A DNA stretch of 46,745 nt from an uncultured Bacteriovoracaceae bacterium (GCA_938017795.1 CALIJZ010000060.1:1-46745); one strand, 5' to 3'. Positions 25,937-35,615 are shown, counted from the first letter of the stretch. The notes: generated by a model not told the origin, from the sequence alone. A program made the numbers and translations.

Positions 25937-26268
25937 TAAGAATTCTCTATAACTGATTGGATTCTAAATTCATTATTTTTAGAATCTGGGGCATTTTTTA
26001 CAACTTCTTTAACATTTAATGAAGGTCTAATCTCATCTTGTCTTTGCTTTCTGGATACTCCCAACTCTTTCTCATAATAAGAAAGATTAAGTGTCATCGG
26101 GTTTGAAAGCATTTCTACATTGGAAGTATCTACTTCTTTTAACTTTTCTATATACTCTACAATTGATTTGAAGTTTTTTTCATACTCAGAAACCTCATCA
26201 TCTGTGATTTTGATTCTTGCAAGTTTGCTAATATGTAATACTAGATCTTTATTAATATTTAGACTCAT
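25936..26268 (-). CDS. gatC: Asp-tRNA(Asn)/Glu-tRNA(Gln) amidotransferase subunit C
   Basis: GatC (110 residues) wraps around the GatA-GatB interface and stabilises it. The pattern VLHISKLARIKITDDEV, the EYIEKLKEVDTSNVE middle and the final VVKNAPD are standard. Its ATG overlaps the helicase stop as ATGA. The gene order C-A-B is the common one. Confidence 0.95.
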   Translation of the reverse strand: MSLNINKDLVLHISKLARIKITDDEVSEYEKNFKSIVEYIEKLKEVDTSNVEMLSNPMTLNLSYYEKELGVSRKQRQDEIRPSLNVKEVVKNAPDSKNNEFRIQSVIENS

Positions 26269-28544
26269 AATATAATTTCTATCGGAGCATACTTTGTTAA
26301 AAACTTTTTCGTTGCTCCTTGCTTAAACTTAATAGTGACTTTTTCGTCTATGCCTGCACCTTCAGTTCTAACAATAATTCCTTCTCCATATAACCCATGA
26401 TTTACTGACTGTCCTTCCGAGAAAGTACTCACAGCTTCATCCGAGGCGCCATTGTAATATGTCTTCTCATCAGCGTCAAAGTCCCCAAAATCTTGAGAAA
26501 ACTCATCACTATAATCAATATAAGAACCTGTTCTTTTCTTTTGAGTACCTCGACCTTTCTTTAATTGATGCCACACTAGATAATCCTCAGGAATCTCATA
26601 GATAAATCTACTTGGTTCTTGAAATTGGACCTTACCCCAAAGCATCCGACCTTTAGCACAAGTTATATATAGTTTTTTCATAGCTCTTGTCATGGCCACA
26701 TAAAAAAGTCTTCTTTCTTCTTCCAGTTTATGCTCACCTTCATCTAGGCTCATAATTGATGGAAATATGTTTTCTTCTACTCCAACGATAAATACATATT
26801 CAAACTCTAGACCTTTTGAACTGTGAATCGTCATAAGTGAAACCATTTCTGAATTTATTTCTTCTTCAATATTTTGATTTAGAGTTATAGATTCTAAAAA
26901 ATTTTCTACACTTGTATCAGCCCCAATACTTTTGTTAACTGCTTCATACTGGCTAATCGCACTTATAAGTTCTTTTAAATTATCAATCCTTGCTTGATTT
27001 TCATAACTCTTATTACTTTTTAGATTTGAAAGATAGCCTGATTCTTCTATTATTTTTTGGCAAATCAAGCTTGGCTTTTCTCTGTTTTTCTCTAATAGCT
27101 TAGACTCTTCCATTAGGTTCACAAATTCTGCAATTCCATTTTTTACTTTTTGAGAAAGTCTTAGATGTGCATAAGTTTCCAGGTTATCGTTAATCTTAAA
27201 AGCTAATTCATATAGTGAGAGTTGTTCCTTGATAGCTTCGCTTTCTAGTTTTCTTAAAGTAACAGCACCAAAGCCTCTAGCTGGCGAATTAATGACTCTA
27301 GAAAAAGAAAGTGAATCTTTATTGTTACAAAGTAATTTTAAATAGCTAAGAATGTCTTTAATCTCTTTTCTATCGTAGAACTTTATCCCTCCAACAATTT
27401 TGTAAGGAATCTTCTTTTTTCGAAGTGAGTCTTCGAGCATACGAGACTGAGAGTTTGTTCTATAAAAGATACTCACATCATTTAAACTTGTAATTTGTTC
27501 TAACTCTAAAATTTTATTAGCAACAAAATCTGCCTCAGTTCTATCGTCTAAACATTCAATGACTTCAATTTCGTCACCTGTTTTATTATCAGTCCAAAGC
27601 TTTTTGCCTTTTCTCTCAGTATTATTATTTATTACATGAGATGCAGCTTCGATAATATTTTTCGAAGATCTATAGTTTTGCTCTAGCTTAACTAACTTGA
27701 AATCCGGATAGAATTTTTCAAAATCTAGAATATTATGAATGTCTGCTCCTCTCCATGAATAGATTGATTGGTCTTCGTCACCAACAACACAAATATTCTT
27801 GGTTAGGTCTGACAACATTCGAACAAGATAAAACTGGGCCCTATTTGTATCTTGGTACTCATCAACGAGTAAATATTTATATCTTTTCTGATATCTTTCT
27901 AAAATCTTCGGATGCTTTGAGAAGAGTTCAATAACTCCGACTATCATTCCACCAAAATCAACAGCATTAGAAATATGTAACTCTTTTTCATATTCTTCAT
28001 AAATGTCAAAAAAGAGGTCAGACTTATCAATATCAAATTCATCTTCAAAATATTTTGATTCTTCACAGCCTTTGAAATATCCAATATTTTTTAAATCATT
28101 AATGAAGTATTTAATTTCAGCTGGGTTAGTTTCTTTTAAAGAGATTCCTCGTCGTCCTAAAATAGCTTTGATAACTGACTTTGATTCAGAATCATCATAA
28201 ATGCTAAAGTTTCGACTTAACCCTATATAACTTGCTTCTTGTCTCAGTACTCGAGCACAAAATGAGTGAAAGGTCGTAATAAAGTTTAAACCCACAGGAT
28301 ACCCTGCTTCTCTTTCAACTCTTTCCCTCATTTCCTTAGCTGCCTTATTTGAAAAGGTCATGGCTAAAATATTAGAAGATGGGATTTTTTGTTCATGAAT
28401 CAAGTATTGAATTCGGTTAACTATTGTTCGGGTCTTACCTGAACCTGCTCCAGCAAGAATCATCATTGGACCTGTAGTATCTAATACGGCCTCTTTTTGA
28501 GCTGGGTTTAAGTTTGATAAATCCATTTTTGAATTGTATTCCAT
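26265..28544 (-). CDS. UvrD/PcrA-type superfamily 1 DNA helicase
   Basis: This 3'-to-5' helicase of about 759 residues unwinds DNA in repair and removes RecA or stalled polymerases. Motifs: Q motif LNPAQKEAV, Walker A GAGSGKT, motif Ia TFSNKAAKEMR, motif II DEYQDTN, motif III GDEDQSIYSWRGA, motif IV EQNYRSS, and motifs V/VI MTIHSSKGLEFEYVF and RLFYVAMTRA. The C-terminal part ends in a Tudor-like VNHGLYGEGIIVR domain, as in PcrA/UvrD, which binds RNA polymerase. The ATG at 28544 gives the best family N-terminus; in-frame ATGs at 28589 and 28526 are alternatives. It heads the gatCAB operon by ATGA overlap. Confidence 0.95.
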   Translation of the reverse strand: MEYNSKMDLSNLNPAQKEAVLDTTGPMMILAGAGSGKTRTIVNRIQYLIHEQKIPSSNILAMTFSNKAAKEMRERVEREAGYPVGLNFITTFHSFCARVLRQEASYIGLSRNFSIYDDSESKSVIKAILGRRGISLKETNPAEIKYFINDLKNIGYFKGCEESKYFEDEFDIDKSDLFFDIYEEYEKELHISNAVDFGGMIVGVIELFSKHPKILERYQKRYKYLLVDEYQDTNRAQFYLVRMLSDLTKNICVVGDEDQSIYSWRGADIHNILDFEKFYPDFKLVKLEQNYRSSKNIIEAASHVINNNTERKGKKLWTDNKTGDEIEVIECLDDRTEADFVANKILELEQITSLNDVSIFYRTNSQSRMLEDSLRKKKIPYKIVGGIKFYDRKEIKDILSYLKLLCNNKDSLSFSRVINSPARGFGAVTLRKLESEAIKEQLSLYELAFKINDNLETYAHLRLSQKVKNGIAEFVNLMEESKLLEKNREKPSLICQKIIEESGYLSNLKSNKSYENQARIDNLKELISAISQYEAVNKSIGADTSVENFLESITLNQNIEEEINSEMVSLMTIHSSKGLEFEYVFIVGVEENIFPSIMSLDEGEHKLEEERRLFYVAMTRAMKKLYITCAKGRMLWGKVQFQEPSRFIYEIPEDYLVWHQLKKGRGTQKKRTGSYIDYSDEFSQDFGDFDADEKTYYNGASDEAVSTFSEGQSVNHGLYGEGIIVRTEGAGIDEKVTIKFKQGATKKFLTKYAPIEIIL

Positions 28545-28649
28545 ATCGCTTATTGCTACCAACACATTTTGTATGAATATATTACACATAGCGTTGTATC
28601 TATTTCTATCCTGCGCTAATTAATTTCTAAGTATCTAAAGGAGATTATT

Positions 28650-29048
28650 ATGAAAAAGATTTTAATTTTACTCGCTGTTTGTTCAGCATCTGCATTTTCT
28701 CAAGCAGGAATGCCACCAATTTTCACTGAATTCTATGAGTGTCAATCGACTAAGGTTGAAGAGCATAGAATTACTATCTATAGAGATAGTATTAGCAAGC
28801 AAGATTACACAGCAATGTATTTTGATAATGATTCTGATATTCAATTAAAATGTACAACTGAACGAGGCCAGATAAACGGTAATCAAAAATTTATTTCTTG
28901 TTATAAAAGAATCAATAACAGGGAAGTTTTAGTTGATTTTTCTTTTTCACGTCGATCTATGATACTTCAAGGATCTTTAGTAGAGACTTGGAATTCAGGT
29001 GGTGATGATTGGGAAAGCTCATTTAGATGTAAGCCTGCTACTAGATAA
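28650..29048 (+). CDS. Small secreted protein of unknown function
   Basis: The 132-residue protein has a signal peptide (about 1-19, ending AFSQA) and a compact beta-rich mature part with four cysteines (YECQS, LKCTT, ISCYK, FRCKP), enough for two disulfides. The start is preceded by AAAGGAG. It is a lone gene facing away from the uvrD operon and ends at a hairpin terminator. The family is not recognised. Confidence 0.65.
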   Translation: MKKILILLAVCSASAFSQAGMPPIFTEFYECQSTKVEEHRITIYRDSISKQDYTAMYFDNDSDIQLKCTTERGQINGNQKFISCYKRINNREVLVDFSFSRRSMILQGSLVETWNSGGDDWESSFRCKPATR

Positions 29049-29062
29049 TTTATACTTACAGG

Positions 29063-29090
29063 GTGTTCAGTTATACACTGAGCACTCTTG
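29063..29090 (+). terminator. Hairpin terminator of the 28650 gene
   Basis: GTGTTCAG (29063-29070) and CTGAGCAC (29078-29085) form an eight-pair stem with one G-U pair and a 7-nt loop, followed by TCTTGTTTATT. It lies 15 nt past the stop and just before the convergent glmS stop. Confidence 0.6.
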
Positions 29091-29091
29091 T

Positions 29092-30882
29092 TTATTCTAC
29101 AGTCACCGATTTCGCTAAATTTCTTGGTTTATCAATATCAGTCCCTTTTTCTTTTGCAATAAAATATGAAAGTAATTGCATCACTACATTCATATATACT
29201 GGTGTGAAATATTCAAATCCATCTAATTCTAAAGGAATATACCAATCCGCTAGAGATTTGCTTTTTGAATCGTTTTTATCACCAACAACTAAGATTTTAC
29301 CTTTCCTTGCTTTTATCTCTTCGATGTTTGATAAGGTTTTTTCATAGAGTTCAGGTCCAACCAGACAAATACTAACCATTTCCTCATCTATTAATGCTAT
29401 CGGTCCATGCTTTAGCTCTCCAGCAGCATACCCTTCAGCATGTACATAAGCGATCTCTTTTAACTTCAAAGCTCCTTCAAGAGCAATTGGGAAATACTTA
29501 TTTCTTCCTGTGAAAATATAACCTTTATAATTACAAATATCGTGAGCAATTTTCTTTATAGATTCATGGTTTTCTAATAATTTTTGAATTTTATTTTTTA
29601 ATAACTCCAACTCTTGTTCATAAGATTTAATTGGATGTTTACCTTGCAAGAGATTTAAAAAAAAGTGTCCCGTTAATACCTGCATAGTAAAAGCTTTAGT
29701 ACTTGCAACTCCAATTTCCTGACCCGCATGGATAAGAAAGTTATGGTTACATAACCTGTTTAAAGTAGAACCCTCTACGTTTAAAATCGAAAAAAGGTTT
29801 ATTCCTTTTTCTTTACATAATTCGGTACAAGCAATTGTATCTGCTGTTTCTCCGGATTGACTAATAAACAACGCTGCATCTTTAGAGCTGAGGTATGGGT
29901 TCCTATATCGAAACTCGCTTGCAAGCTCTACATTAACTTTTATTTTCAATTGTTCTTCAAAAAGATTTCTTAAGCAAAGCCCTGCATGCCAAGCCGTTCC
30001 ACATGCAATAATATTCAATGTTTCAAAATCAACTTTCGATACTTCATTTTCTTCTACATTTAAATATTTTTTACTAATTTGATCAATAAGCTTAGGCTGC
30101 TCAAAGATTTCTTTCAACATAAAGTGATCAAAACCTTCTTTAGTTTCAACCTTGAAGCTTTCTTTACTTTTATTTACTTTAAAGTCATTGCTCTCTACCC
30201 CATCAATTGAATAAAATTTTAAGTTGTTCTCATCTAAGTCTAAAATCCCAAGAGTTTCTTCTCCTGGGAAATATACCTCTTGAGCAAATCCAATAAGAGC
30301 ATAAGGGTCAGAGGATACAAATAACTTATTTTCTTGTTTGTTATGACCACAAACTAAAGGTGCTGATTTTTTTATACAATATATTTTATCTTCATTTGCT
30401 GGCAAAATAACAAAAGCTGAATTTCCTCTTATTTCTTTAAAAGTAGCCAAAATAGCTTCTTTTACATTTTTTAACTCTCTAAATTTCTTAGTTAACAAAA
30501 CGAGAAAGACTTCTGAATCTGTTGCAGATTGAAAATTTTCACCCTGAGATTGAAGAGCTTCTTTAATTTCATAAGCATTTTCAATAATTCCATTATGAAC
30601 TACTGAAAAGAATTGATTTCCATGAGGATGGGCATTTATATCATTTACTTCCCCGTGCGTTGCCCATCTTGTGTGGCCTATAACAGAGCTTGATTGAATC
30701 TTCTTTTCAGAAATGATGTTCTCTAAGTTAGTGAGCTTTCCTTCTTTTTTTAAGACATTTAATGATCCGTCCTTATAAGAAATTCCTGATGAATCATAGC
30801 CACGATACTCTAATCGAGCTAACCCTTCTAATACAGTATCTACTCCATTTGATTTTCCTAAATATCCTACTATTCCACACAT
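29092..30882 (-). CDS. glmS: Glucosamine-6-phosphate synthase (isomerizing)
   Basis: GlmS (596 residues) makes glucosamine-6-phosphate from fructose-6-phosphate and glutamine, the first step to UDP-GlcNAc for peptidoglycan and lipid A. Cys2 of MCGIVGYLG is the glutaminase nucleophile after Met removal. GHTRWATHG and the YDSSG stretch complete the N-terminal domain. Two SIS domains follow, with SQSGETADT in the first, and the end reads LAKSVTVE. It starts 1 nt after glmU, so the two last UDP-GlcNAc steps and the first are co-expressed. No glmS ribozyme is seen upstream. Confidence 0.97.
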   Translation of the reverse strand: MCGIVGYLGKSNGVDTVLEGLARLEYRGYDSSGISYKDGSLNVLKKEGKLTNLENIISEKKIQSSSVIGHTRWATHGEVNDINAHPHGNQFFSVVHNGIIENAYEIKEALQSQGENFQSATDSEVFLVLLTKKFRELKNVKEAILATFKEIRGNSAFVILPANEDKIYCIKKSAPLVCGHNKQENKLFVSSDPYALIGFAQEVYFPGEETLGILDLDENNLKFYSIDGVESNDFKVNKSKESFKVETKEGFDHFMLKEIFEQPKLIDQISKKYLNVEENEVSKVDFETLNIIACGTAWHAGLCLRNLFEEQLKIKVNVELASEFRYRNPYLSSKDAALFISQSGETADTIACTELCKEKGINLFSILNVEGSTLNRLCNHNFLIHAGQEIGVASTKAFTMQVLTGHFFLNLLQGKHPIKSYEQELELLKNKIQKLLENHESIKKIAHDICNYKGYIFTGRNKYFPIALEGALKLKEIAYVHAEGYAAGELKHGPIALIDEEMVSICLVGPELYEKTLSNIEEIKARKGKILVVGDKNDSKSKSLADWYIPLELDGFEYFTPVYMNVVMQLLSYFIAKEKGTDIDKPRNLAKSVTVE

Positions 30883-30883
30883 A

Positions 30884-32272
30884 TTAACTCTTCTTTAAAA
30901 AATTTTTAGCCCTACCTTCTTTGGTCACTTGCTTTGATCTTGCGATAGCAAATGATCCCGAAGGCATGTCTTTTGTTATTGTTGATCCAGCTGCAACAAA
31001 CGAATCAGCTTCTATTTTCACTGGAGCAATTGTCTGACAATCAGAGCCAATGAAACAATCATCACCTATTATTGTTTTATGCTTTTTCTCTCCATCATAA
31101 TTACAGGTAATAAATCCACATCCAATATTTGCTCTTTCACCAATTTCTGCATCTCCTACATAACTCAGATGAGAAACCTTAGAACCTTTCTTTAGCACAG
31201 ATTTTTTTATTTCCACAAAATTTCCAACTTTTGTGTTCTCCCCTAATTCCGCCTGAGGTCTCAATCTAGCAAATGGGCCCACAAAAGACGACTGCCCTAC
31301 AATAGCATTTTCAATATATGAATAGGCTTTAATTAAAGCTCCTTTTTCAATCAATGAATTTAGAATAATAACACCAGGCTCTATACTTACTTCTTCTCCA
31401 ACTTTAGTCGTTCCATATAAAAAAACATTTGGATGAATTACGGAACCTTTTTTAATATCTACATCATCTTCTATATAAACATTATCACTATCCTTAAAGA
31501 TCACTCCATTGTTTCTTAATTCTTTCACTTTAGATTTATTTAATATCTTCGATGCAAGTTCTAACTGCTCCAAGGTATTTATCCCTAAGAAAATTTTTTC
31601 ATCCTTATAATTTAAGGCCTGAATATTTTCTTCAAACTTGAATAAATCTGTAAGGTAGAACTCTCCAGACTTATTTTTATTATCCAGCGATTTAATATAC
31701 TTTTTCAGATAAGAAGATTTGAAAATATATAGACCTGAATTTACTTCTTTGATTTCCTTTTCAATTTCTGAACAATCTTTTTCTTCAATTATCTTAAACC
31801 CAGATCCCTCTGAATATATCCTTCCATATCCGTGAGGACTTGAAGTCATAAAAGAAATAGCTGTCGCATTGTATTCTTTATTCGAATTAATCAACAAATC
31901 ATAAATCTCTGAAGTAATTAACGGTGTATCTACACAAGTAACAATGATTTCATCTTGATCTAGGGTTTCTGGATATTGATCTAAATAGCATTGAAGAGCA
32001 TGTCCTGTACCATTTTGAACATCTTGTGTTGCTATCTTAATATTTTTTTCATCATAGAGTGAATCAAAGTGAGCTTGAATTTTTTCTTTTCCATGGCCTA
32101 ATACAAATCCTATAGTTAGGTCTAAGTCAGATTGTAAATGAGAACAAGCTTTTAGGGTATAATCGACCAACTTTTTTCCATTCAAAGGTGCCAAAGCCTT
32201 AGGTATATCTAAGTTTAAGCGAGTCCCTTTCCCTGCTGCAAGAACAACAATGGTGCACTTTTTTTTTGGCAT
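30884..32272 (-). CDS. glmU: GlmU: GlcN-1-P acetyltransferase / GlcNAc-1-P uridylyltransferase
   Basis: GlmU (462 residues) acetylates glucosamine-1-phosphate and then transfers UMP to give UDP-GlcNAc. The N-terminal nucleotidyltransferase has VLAAGKGTRLNLDIPKAL (motif named in part: LAAGKGTRL) and VTCVDTPLI. The C-terminal half (about 250-450) is a left-handed beta helix with hexapeptide repeats; FARLRPQAELGE, YVGDAEIG and NIGCGFITCNYDG are acetyltransferase marks. An AAGGAGAG ribosome site precedes the ATG. It is the first gene of a glmU-glmS operon; phosphoglucosamine mutase is not here. Confidence 0.96.
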   Translation of the reverse strand: MPKKKCTIVVLAAGKGTRLNLDIPKALAPLNGKKLVDYTLKACSHLQSDLDLTIGFVLGHGKEKIQAHFDSLYDEKNIKIATQDVQNGTGHALQCYLDQYPETLDQDEIIVTCVDTPLITSEIYDLLINSNKEYNATAISFMTSSPHGYGRIYSEGSGFKIIEEKDCSEIEKEIKEVNSGLYIFKSSYLKKYIKSLDNKNKSGEFYLTDLFKFEENIQALNYKDEKIFLGINTLEQLELASKILNKSKVKELRNNGVIFKDSDNVYIEDDVDIKKGSVIHPNVFLYGTTKVGEEVSIEPGVIILNSLIEKGALIKAYSYIENAIVGQSSFVGPFARLRPQAELGENTKVGNFVEIKKSVLKKGSKVSHLSYVGDAEIGERANIGCGFITCNYDGEKKHKTIIGDDCFIGSDCQTIAPVKIEADSFVAAGSTITKDMPSGSFAIARSKQVTKEGRAKNFLKKS

Positions 32273-32455
32273 TATCTCTCCTTCAAGTTCTTTTACTATT
32301 TAATAATAAAAAATTCAGCTCGTACAATTACCATACTAAATCAGTCTAGATTAGTAGAGCTAAAAAACCCTTCATAATTTCTATTTCCTGCCGATAGGTC
32401 ATTTAAGCGCATGAGAAATGATGAATATTTACTCTTAAAGGCATAATTATTTAGT

Positions 32456-34810
32456 ATGACAAGCAAAAAGAAAATTACAAACGAATTACCACTTCTCCCA
32501 GTTAGAGACATTGTTGTTTACCCATTTATGATTTTACCACTTTTTGTTGGTCGAGAATCTTCAATCAAAGCAGTAGAGGATGCTCTCAATAATCATGATA
32601 GGTTAATTCTTTTATCATGCCAGAAAGATCTGCATGCTGAAACGCCTCAAGCTGCTGATATTTATGAAACAGGTACAGTGGCAATGATTATGAGAATGAG
32701 AAATCTTCCTGATGGAAGGATTAAGATTCTTATTCAAGGAATTAAAAAAGCTAAGATTACAAACTTCATGCAAGTTGAACCTTATCATTATGTTGAAGTT
32801 CAAGAAATTAAAGATAAAGTAGTTGGAAAAGATATCGAAGTTGCAAAAGGTGCAATAATAAAAATTAAGCAGAAGTTAGAAAAGCTTATTCAAAGTTCAA
32901 ATCAGTTAAGTCCTGATATCCTAATGATCTTAGAAGATATAGATGATCCTTCAAGGCTAGGAGATTTGATCGCTTCAAATTTAAATCTTAACAATAAAGA
33001 TTCTCAAATAATTTTAGAGACTCATGACCCTCTAAAAAGATTACTATATATTGATGAAATCTTAAGGCAAGAAGTAGAGCTTCTACAAAATATTGATGAT
33101 TCATTAAGTATTGATTCAAAATTCAAAGAAAATCCATTTTTCTCGAATGAATCAAGTGATAACAACCATGATGAAGTTGATGAGTTCGAAGAAATTAAAA
33201 AATCTCTAGATGATAAAAACCTTCCAGAGAAAGTTTATAAAGAAGCAATGAAGAATTTGAATCGTTTAAAAAAGATGCATCAAGAATCATCTGAATCAAA
33301 TATCCTAAGATCATATTTAGATTGGATTGTTGAAATTCCTTGGAATGAACAAAGTACCGAAAACCTTGACCTTGCTCTTGCTAAGGCCTCTTTGGATGTT
33401 GATCATTATCAACTTGAAGATGTTAAAGAAAGAGTTCTTGAACACCTTGCTGTGAAAACTTTGAAAAATGATCATTCTAAATCTCCAATAATTTGCCTTT
33501 CAGGTCCTCCTGGAGTTGGTAAAACTTCCCTAGGTAAATCAATTGCAAAAGCTATTGGTAGAGAGTTTGTACGAATTAGTCTTGGCGGAGTAAAAGATGA
33601 ATCCGAGATTCGAGGTCATAGAAGAACTTATGTTGGAGCTATGCCTGGTAAAATCATTCAAGCCATGAAACAAGCAGGAACTGTTAATCCACTAATCATG
33701 TTAGATGAAATTGATAAGATTGGATCTGATCAAAAAGGTGATCCTTCTGCAGCATTACTGGAAGTACTTGACCCTGAACAAAATGATACTTTTAAAGATC
33801 ATTATTTAAACCTTTCGTATGATTTATCAAAGGTTATGTTTATCGCGACTTCAAATTATTTAGATAATATTCCAGCTCCTTTAAGAGACAGAATGGAAGT
33901 TATAAACCTTTCTGGATATTCTCAAGAAGAAAAACTAGAGATTTCTAAGACATATATAGTTCCAAAGCAAATTGAATTAAACGGTTTAACTAATGATGAT
34001 GTTGTATTTAATGAACAATCTATTTCAAAGTTAGTCAAAGGTTATACTAGAGAAGCAGGCTTAAGAAATTTAGAACAAAAAATAGGCTCTGTTTGCAGAA
34101 AAGTTGCCAAAGTAAAAGCACTCGGTGAATTAAATGAAAAAATTACTCTAACTCCAAAGAAAATTGAAAGCTTCTTGGGTGCAGCTCGATATACTCAAGA
34201 TGAAATGAAAAAAATTGATGAAATTGGAATCGCAACTGGTCTCGCATGGACTTCTGTTGGTGGAGAGATTTTAGAAATTGAATCAACAATGATGCCAGGA
34301 AGTGGAATCACTCTTACCGGTAAACTTGGTGACGTAATGAAAGAGTCTGCTCAAACGGCTTTTGGTTTTATCAGAAGTAATGCTAAAAACTTTGGGATAG
34401 ATGAATCAGTTTTCAAGAATAATGAATTTCATATTCACCTCCCAGCTGGAGCCATTCCAAAAGATGGACCTAGTGCTGGAATAACTTTAGCAACTGCGAT
34501 TATATCTTTACTAACTAAGTCTTATGTTAGCAAAGATATTGCGATGACTGGAGAAATCACATTAACTGGAAAAGTTCTTCCTGTAGGCGGGATTAAAGAA
34601 AAATGTTTAGCAGCAATGAGGCATGGCATAGAAACAATAATTATTCCTTGGAAAAATCAAAAAGACCTAGAAGAAATCCCTGAGTTATACAGAAAAAAGA
34701 TAAACTTTGTTCCTGTAAAGAATATTCATGAAGTCTTGAGAGTCGCTCTTATTGACTGGGAAAATGATACAACCAAGACTCCTGTAAAGCCTCTTAGAAA
34801 AAGTGCTTAA
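32456..34810 (+). CDS. lon: ATP-dependent protease Lon
   Basis: Lon (784 residues, the same length as in E. coli) unfolds and degrades damaged and regulatory proteins in the cytoplasm. It has the LON substrate-binding domain (LPLLPVRDIVVYP onward), a coiled middle, the AAA+ module (Walker A GPPGVGKTS near residue 350, Walker B LIMLDEIDKIG) and a serine protease domain. The Ser-Lys dyad is S of PKDGPSAG (about 672) and the final K of GGIKEK (about 715). Just before the ATG stands CATAATTATTTAGT, a possible -10, while AAAGG lies 14 nt upstream, so the mRNA may be nearly leaderless. No consensus heat-shock promoter is seen. Confidence 0.97.
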   Translation: MTSKKKITNELPLLPVRDIVVYPFMILPLFVGRESSIKAVEDALNNHDRLILLSCQKDLHAETPQAADIYETGTVAMIMRMRNLPDGRIKILIQGIKKAKITNFMQVEPYHYVEVQEIKDKVVGKDIEVAKGAIIKIKQKLEKLIQSSNQLSPDILMILEDIDDPSRLGDLIASNLNLNNKDSQIILETHDPLKRLLYIDEILRQEVELLQNIDDSLSIDSKFKENPFFSNESSDNNHDEVDEFEEIKKSLDDKNLPEKVYKEAMKNLNRLKKMHQESSESNILRSYLDWIVEIPWNEQSTENLDLALAKASLDVDHYQLEDVKERVLEHLAVKTLKNDHSKSPIICLSGPPGVGKTSLGKSIAKAIGREFVRISLGGVKDESEIRGHRRTYVGAMPGKIIQAMKQAGTVNPLIMLDEIDKIGSDQKGDPSAALLEVLDPEQNDTFKDHYLNLSYDLSKVMFIATSNYLDNIPAPLRDRMEVINLSGYSQEEKLEISKTYIVPKQIELNGLTNDDVVFNEQSISKLVKGYTREAGLRNLEQKIGSVCRKVAKVKALGELNEKITLTPKKIESFLGAARYTQDEMKKIDEIGIATGLAWTSVGGEILEIESTMMPGSGITLTGKLGDVMKESAQTAFGFIRSNAKNFGIDESVFKNNEFHIHLPAGAIPKDGPSAGITLATAIISLLTKSYVSKDIAMTGEITLTGKVLPVGGIKEKCLAAMRHGIETIIIPWKNQKDLEEIPELYRKKINFVPVKNIHEVLRVALIDWENDTTKTPVKPLRKSA

Positions 34811-34886
34811 TTAAATATTTACCAGTACCCGACTCAACTTATCAAGCCAGCTTTTTAATTATTCAAACATAGATTAAAATATCTTA

Positions 34887-35279
34887 ATGGAAGATGCATT
34901 TAAAAATTTAAAAGTCTTAGTTGTTGATGATTCTGAATTTTTCAGAAACCAATCTCGTGGGCTACTTGATACTCTGGGAATAACTGAGCTTCAAGACTGT
35001 GAAGATCCCAAAGACGCTCTCAAGCTTATTAATAGAAATACGTTTGATCTTGCACTCATAGATCTTGTCATGCCAAAGATGAATGGAATTGAGTTAGTAA
35101 AAGAAATTCGAAGAATTAACTCTTCTCTCTACATTGTTACAATGTCCACTCTTGAAATTGAAAAGATAGAGGTTGACTCCATAGATGCCGGTGCAAATGA
35201 TTTTTTAAGAAAACCAATCAATCCAGAAGAGCTCAAGAGTTCTCTAGAGGAAATGATAAAAGGAATGAAAAATGAATAG
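34887..35279 (+). CDS. Single-domain response regulator (CheY-like)
   Basis: The 130-residue protein is only a receiver domain. VLVVDDSEFFR holds the acidic Mg-binding pair, DLALIDLVMPKMNG the phosphorylated Asp (about residue 57), TMST the switch Ser/Thr and LRKPI the conserved Lys (about 111). With no output domain it must act by binding a partner, as CheY does with the flagellar motor. TAAAAT lies 6 nt before the ATG, with no Shine-Dalgarno. Its stop overlaps the next gene by 8 nt, so that small membrane protein may be its partner. Confidence 0.9.
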   Translation: MEDAFKNLKVLVVDDSEFFRNQSRGLLDTLGITELQDCEDPKDALKLINRNTFDLALIDLVMPKMNGIELVKEIRRINSSLYIVTMSTLEIEKIEVDSIDAGANDFLRKPINPEELKSSLEEMIKGMKNE

Positions 35280-35613
35280 AAGATTTAGTAGAACAAGGTT
35301 CCTCTTAACTTTCATTCTCTCTTTTGGGATTTTATCAATTCCTCTGAAAGATAAATCTAGAGTTTTTGATAAAATACACTCCTACATTCCATCAATTGTT
35401 GAAAGTGCAAAAAAAATAGCTGATACAGCAGTGGATGAATTTGAAACATCAAACAACCAAAGAACTAATACTAAATATATAAAAATTCCTGAAGAAGAAT
35501 ACAGGTCTATAAAAGCTCTCAAGGCTCAAATGAAGAAAGAACGACCCTTTGCTAAGCTAAAAAAAGGAAAAGAAAAAACTAAAGAGTTCGATAATTATGA
35601 TTATCGAGAATAG
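35272..35613 (+). CDS. Small basic single-span membrane protein
   Basis: This 113-residue protein has an Arg-rich start and one hydrophobic segment (about 10-26), which may be an anchor or a signal peptide. The rest is hydrophilic and partly disordered, with a Lys-rich stretch (about 78-105). It overlaps the response regulator gene by 8 nt (ATGAATAG), so the two are translationally coupled. The family is not recognised. Confidence 0.55.
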   Translation: MNRRFSRTRFLLTFILSFGILSIPLKDKSRVFDKIHSYIPSIVESAKKIADTAVDEFETSNNQRTNTKYIKIPEEEYRSIKALKAQMKKERPFAKLKKGKEKTKEFDNYDYRE

Positions 35614-35615
35614 CT

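Noticed and set aside
29092-32272. glmS ribozyme or riboswitch
   Set aside because: glmS starts 1 nt after glmU and the region before glmU is short and AT-rich, with none of the conserved ribozyme core.
32390-32397. GCCGATAG upstream of lon, like the -10 of a FliA promoter
   Set aside because: The base run 15 bp upstream is TTCA rather than TAAA, and the next TAAA is about 25 bp away, so the spacing does not fit.
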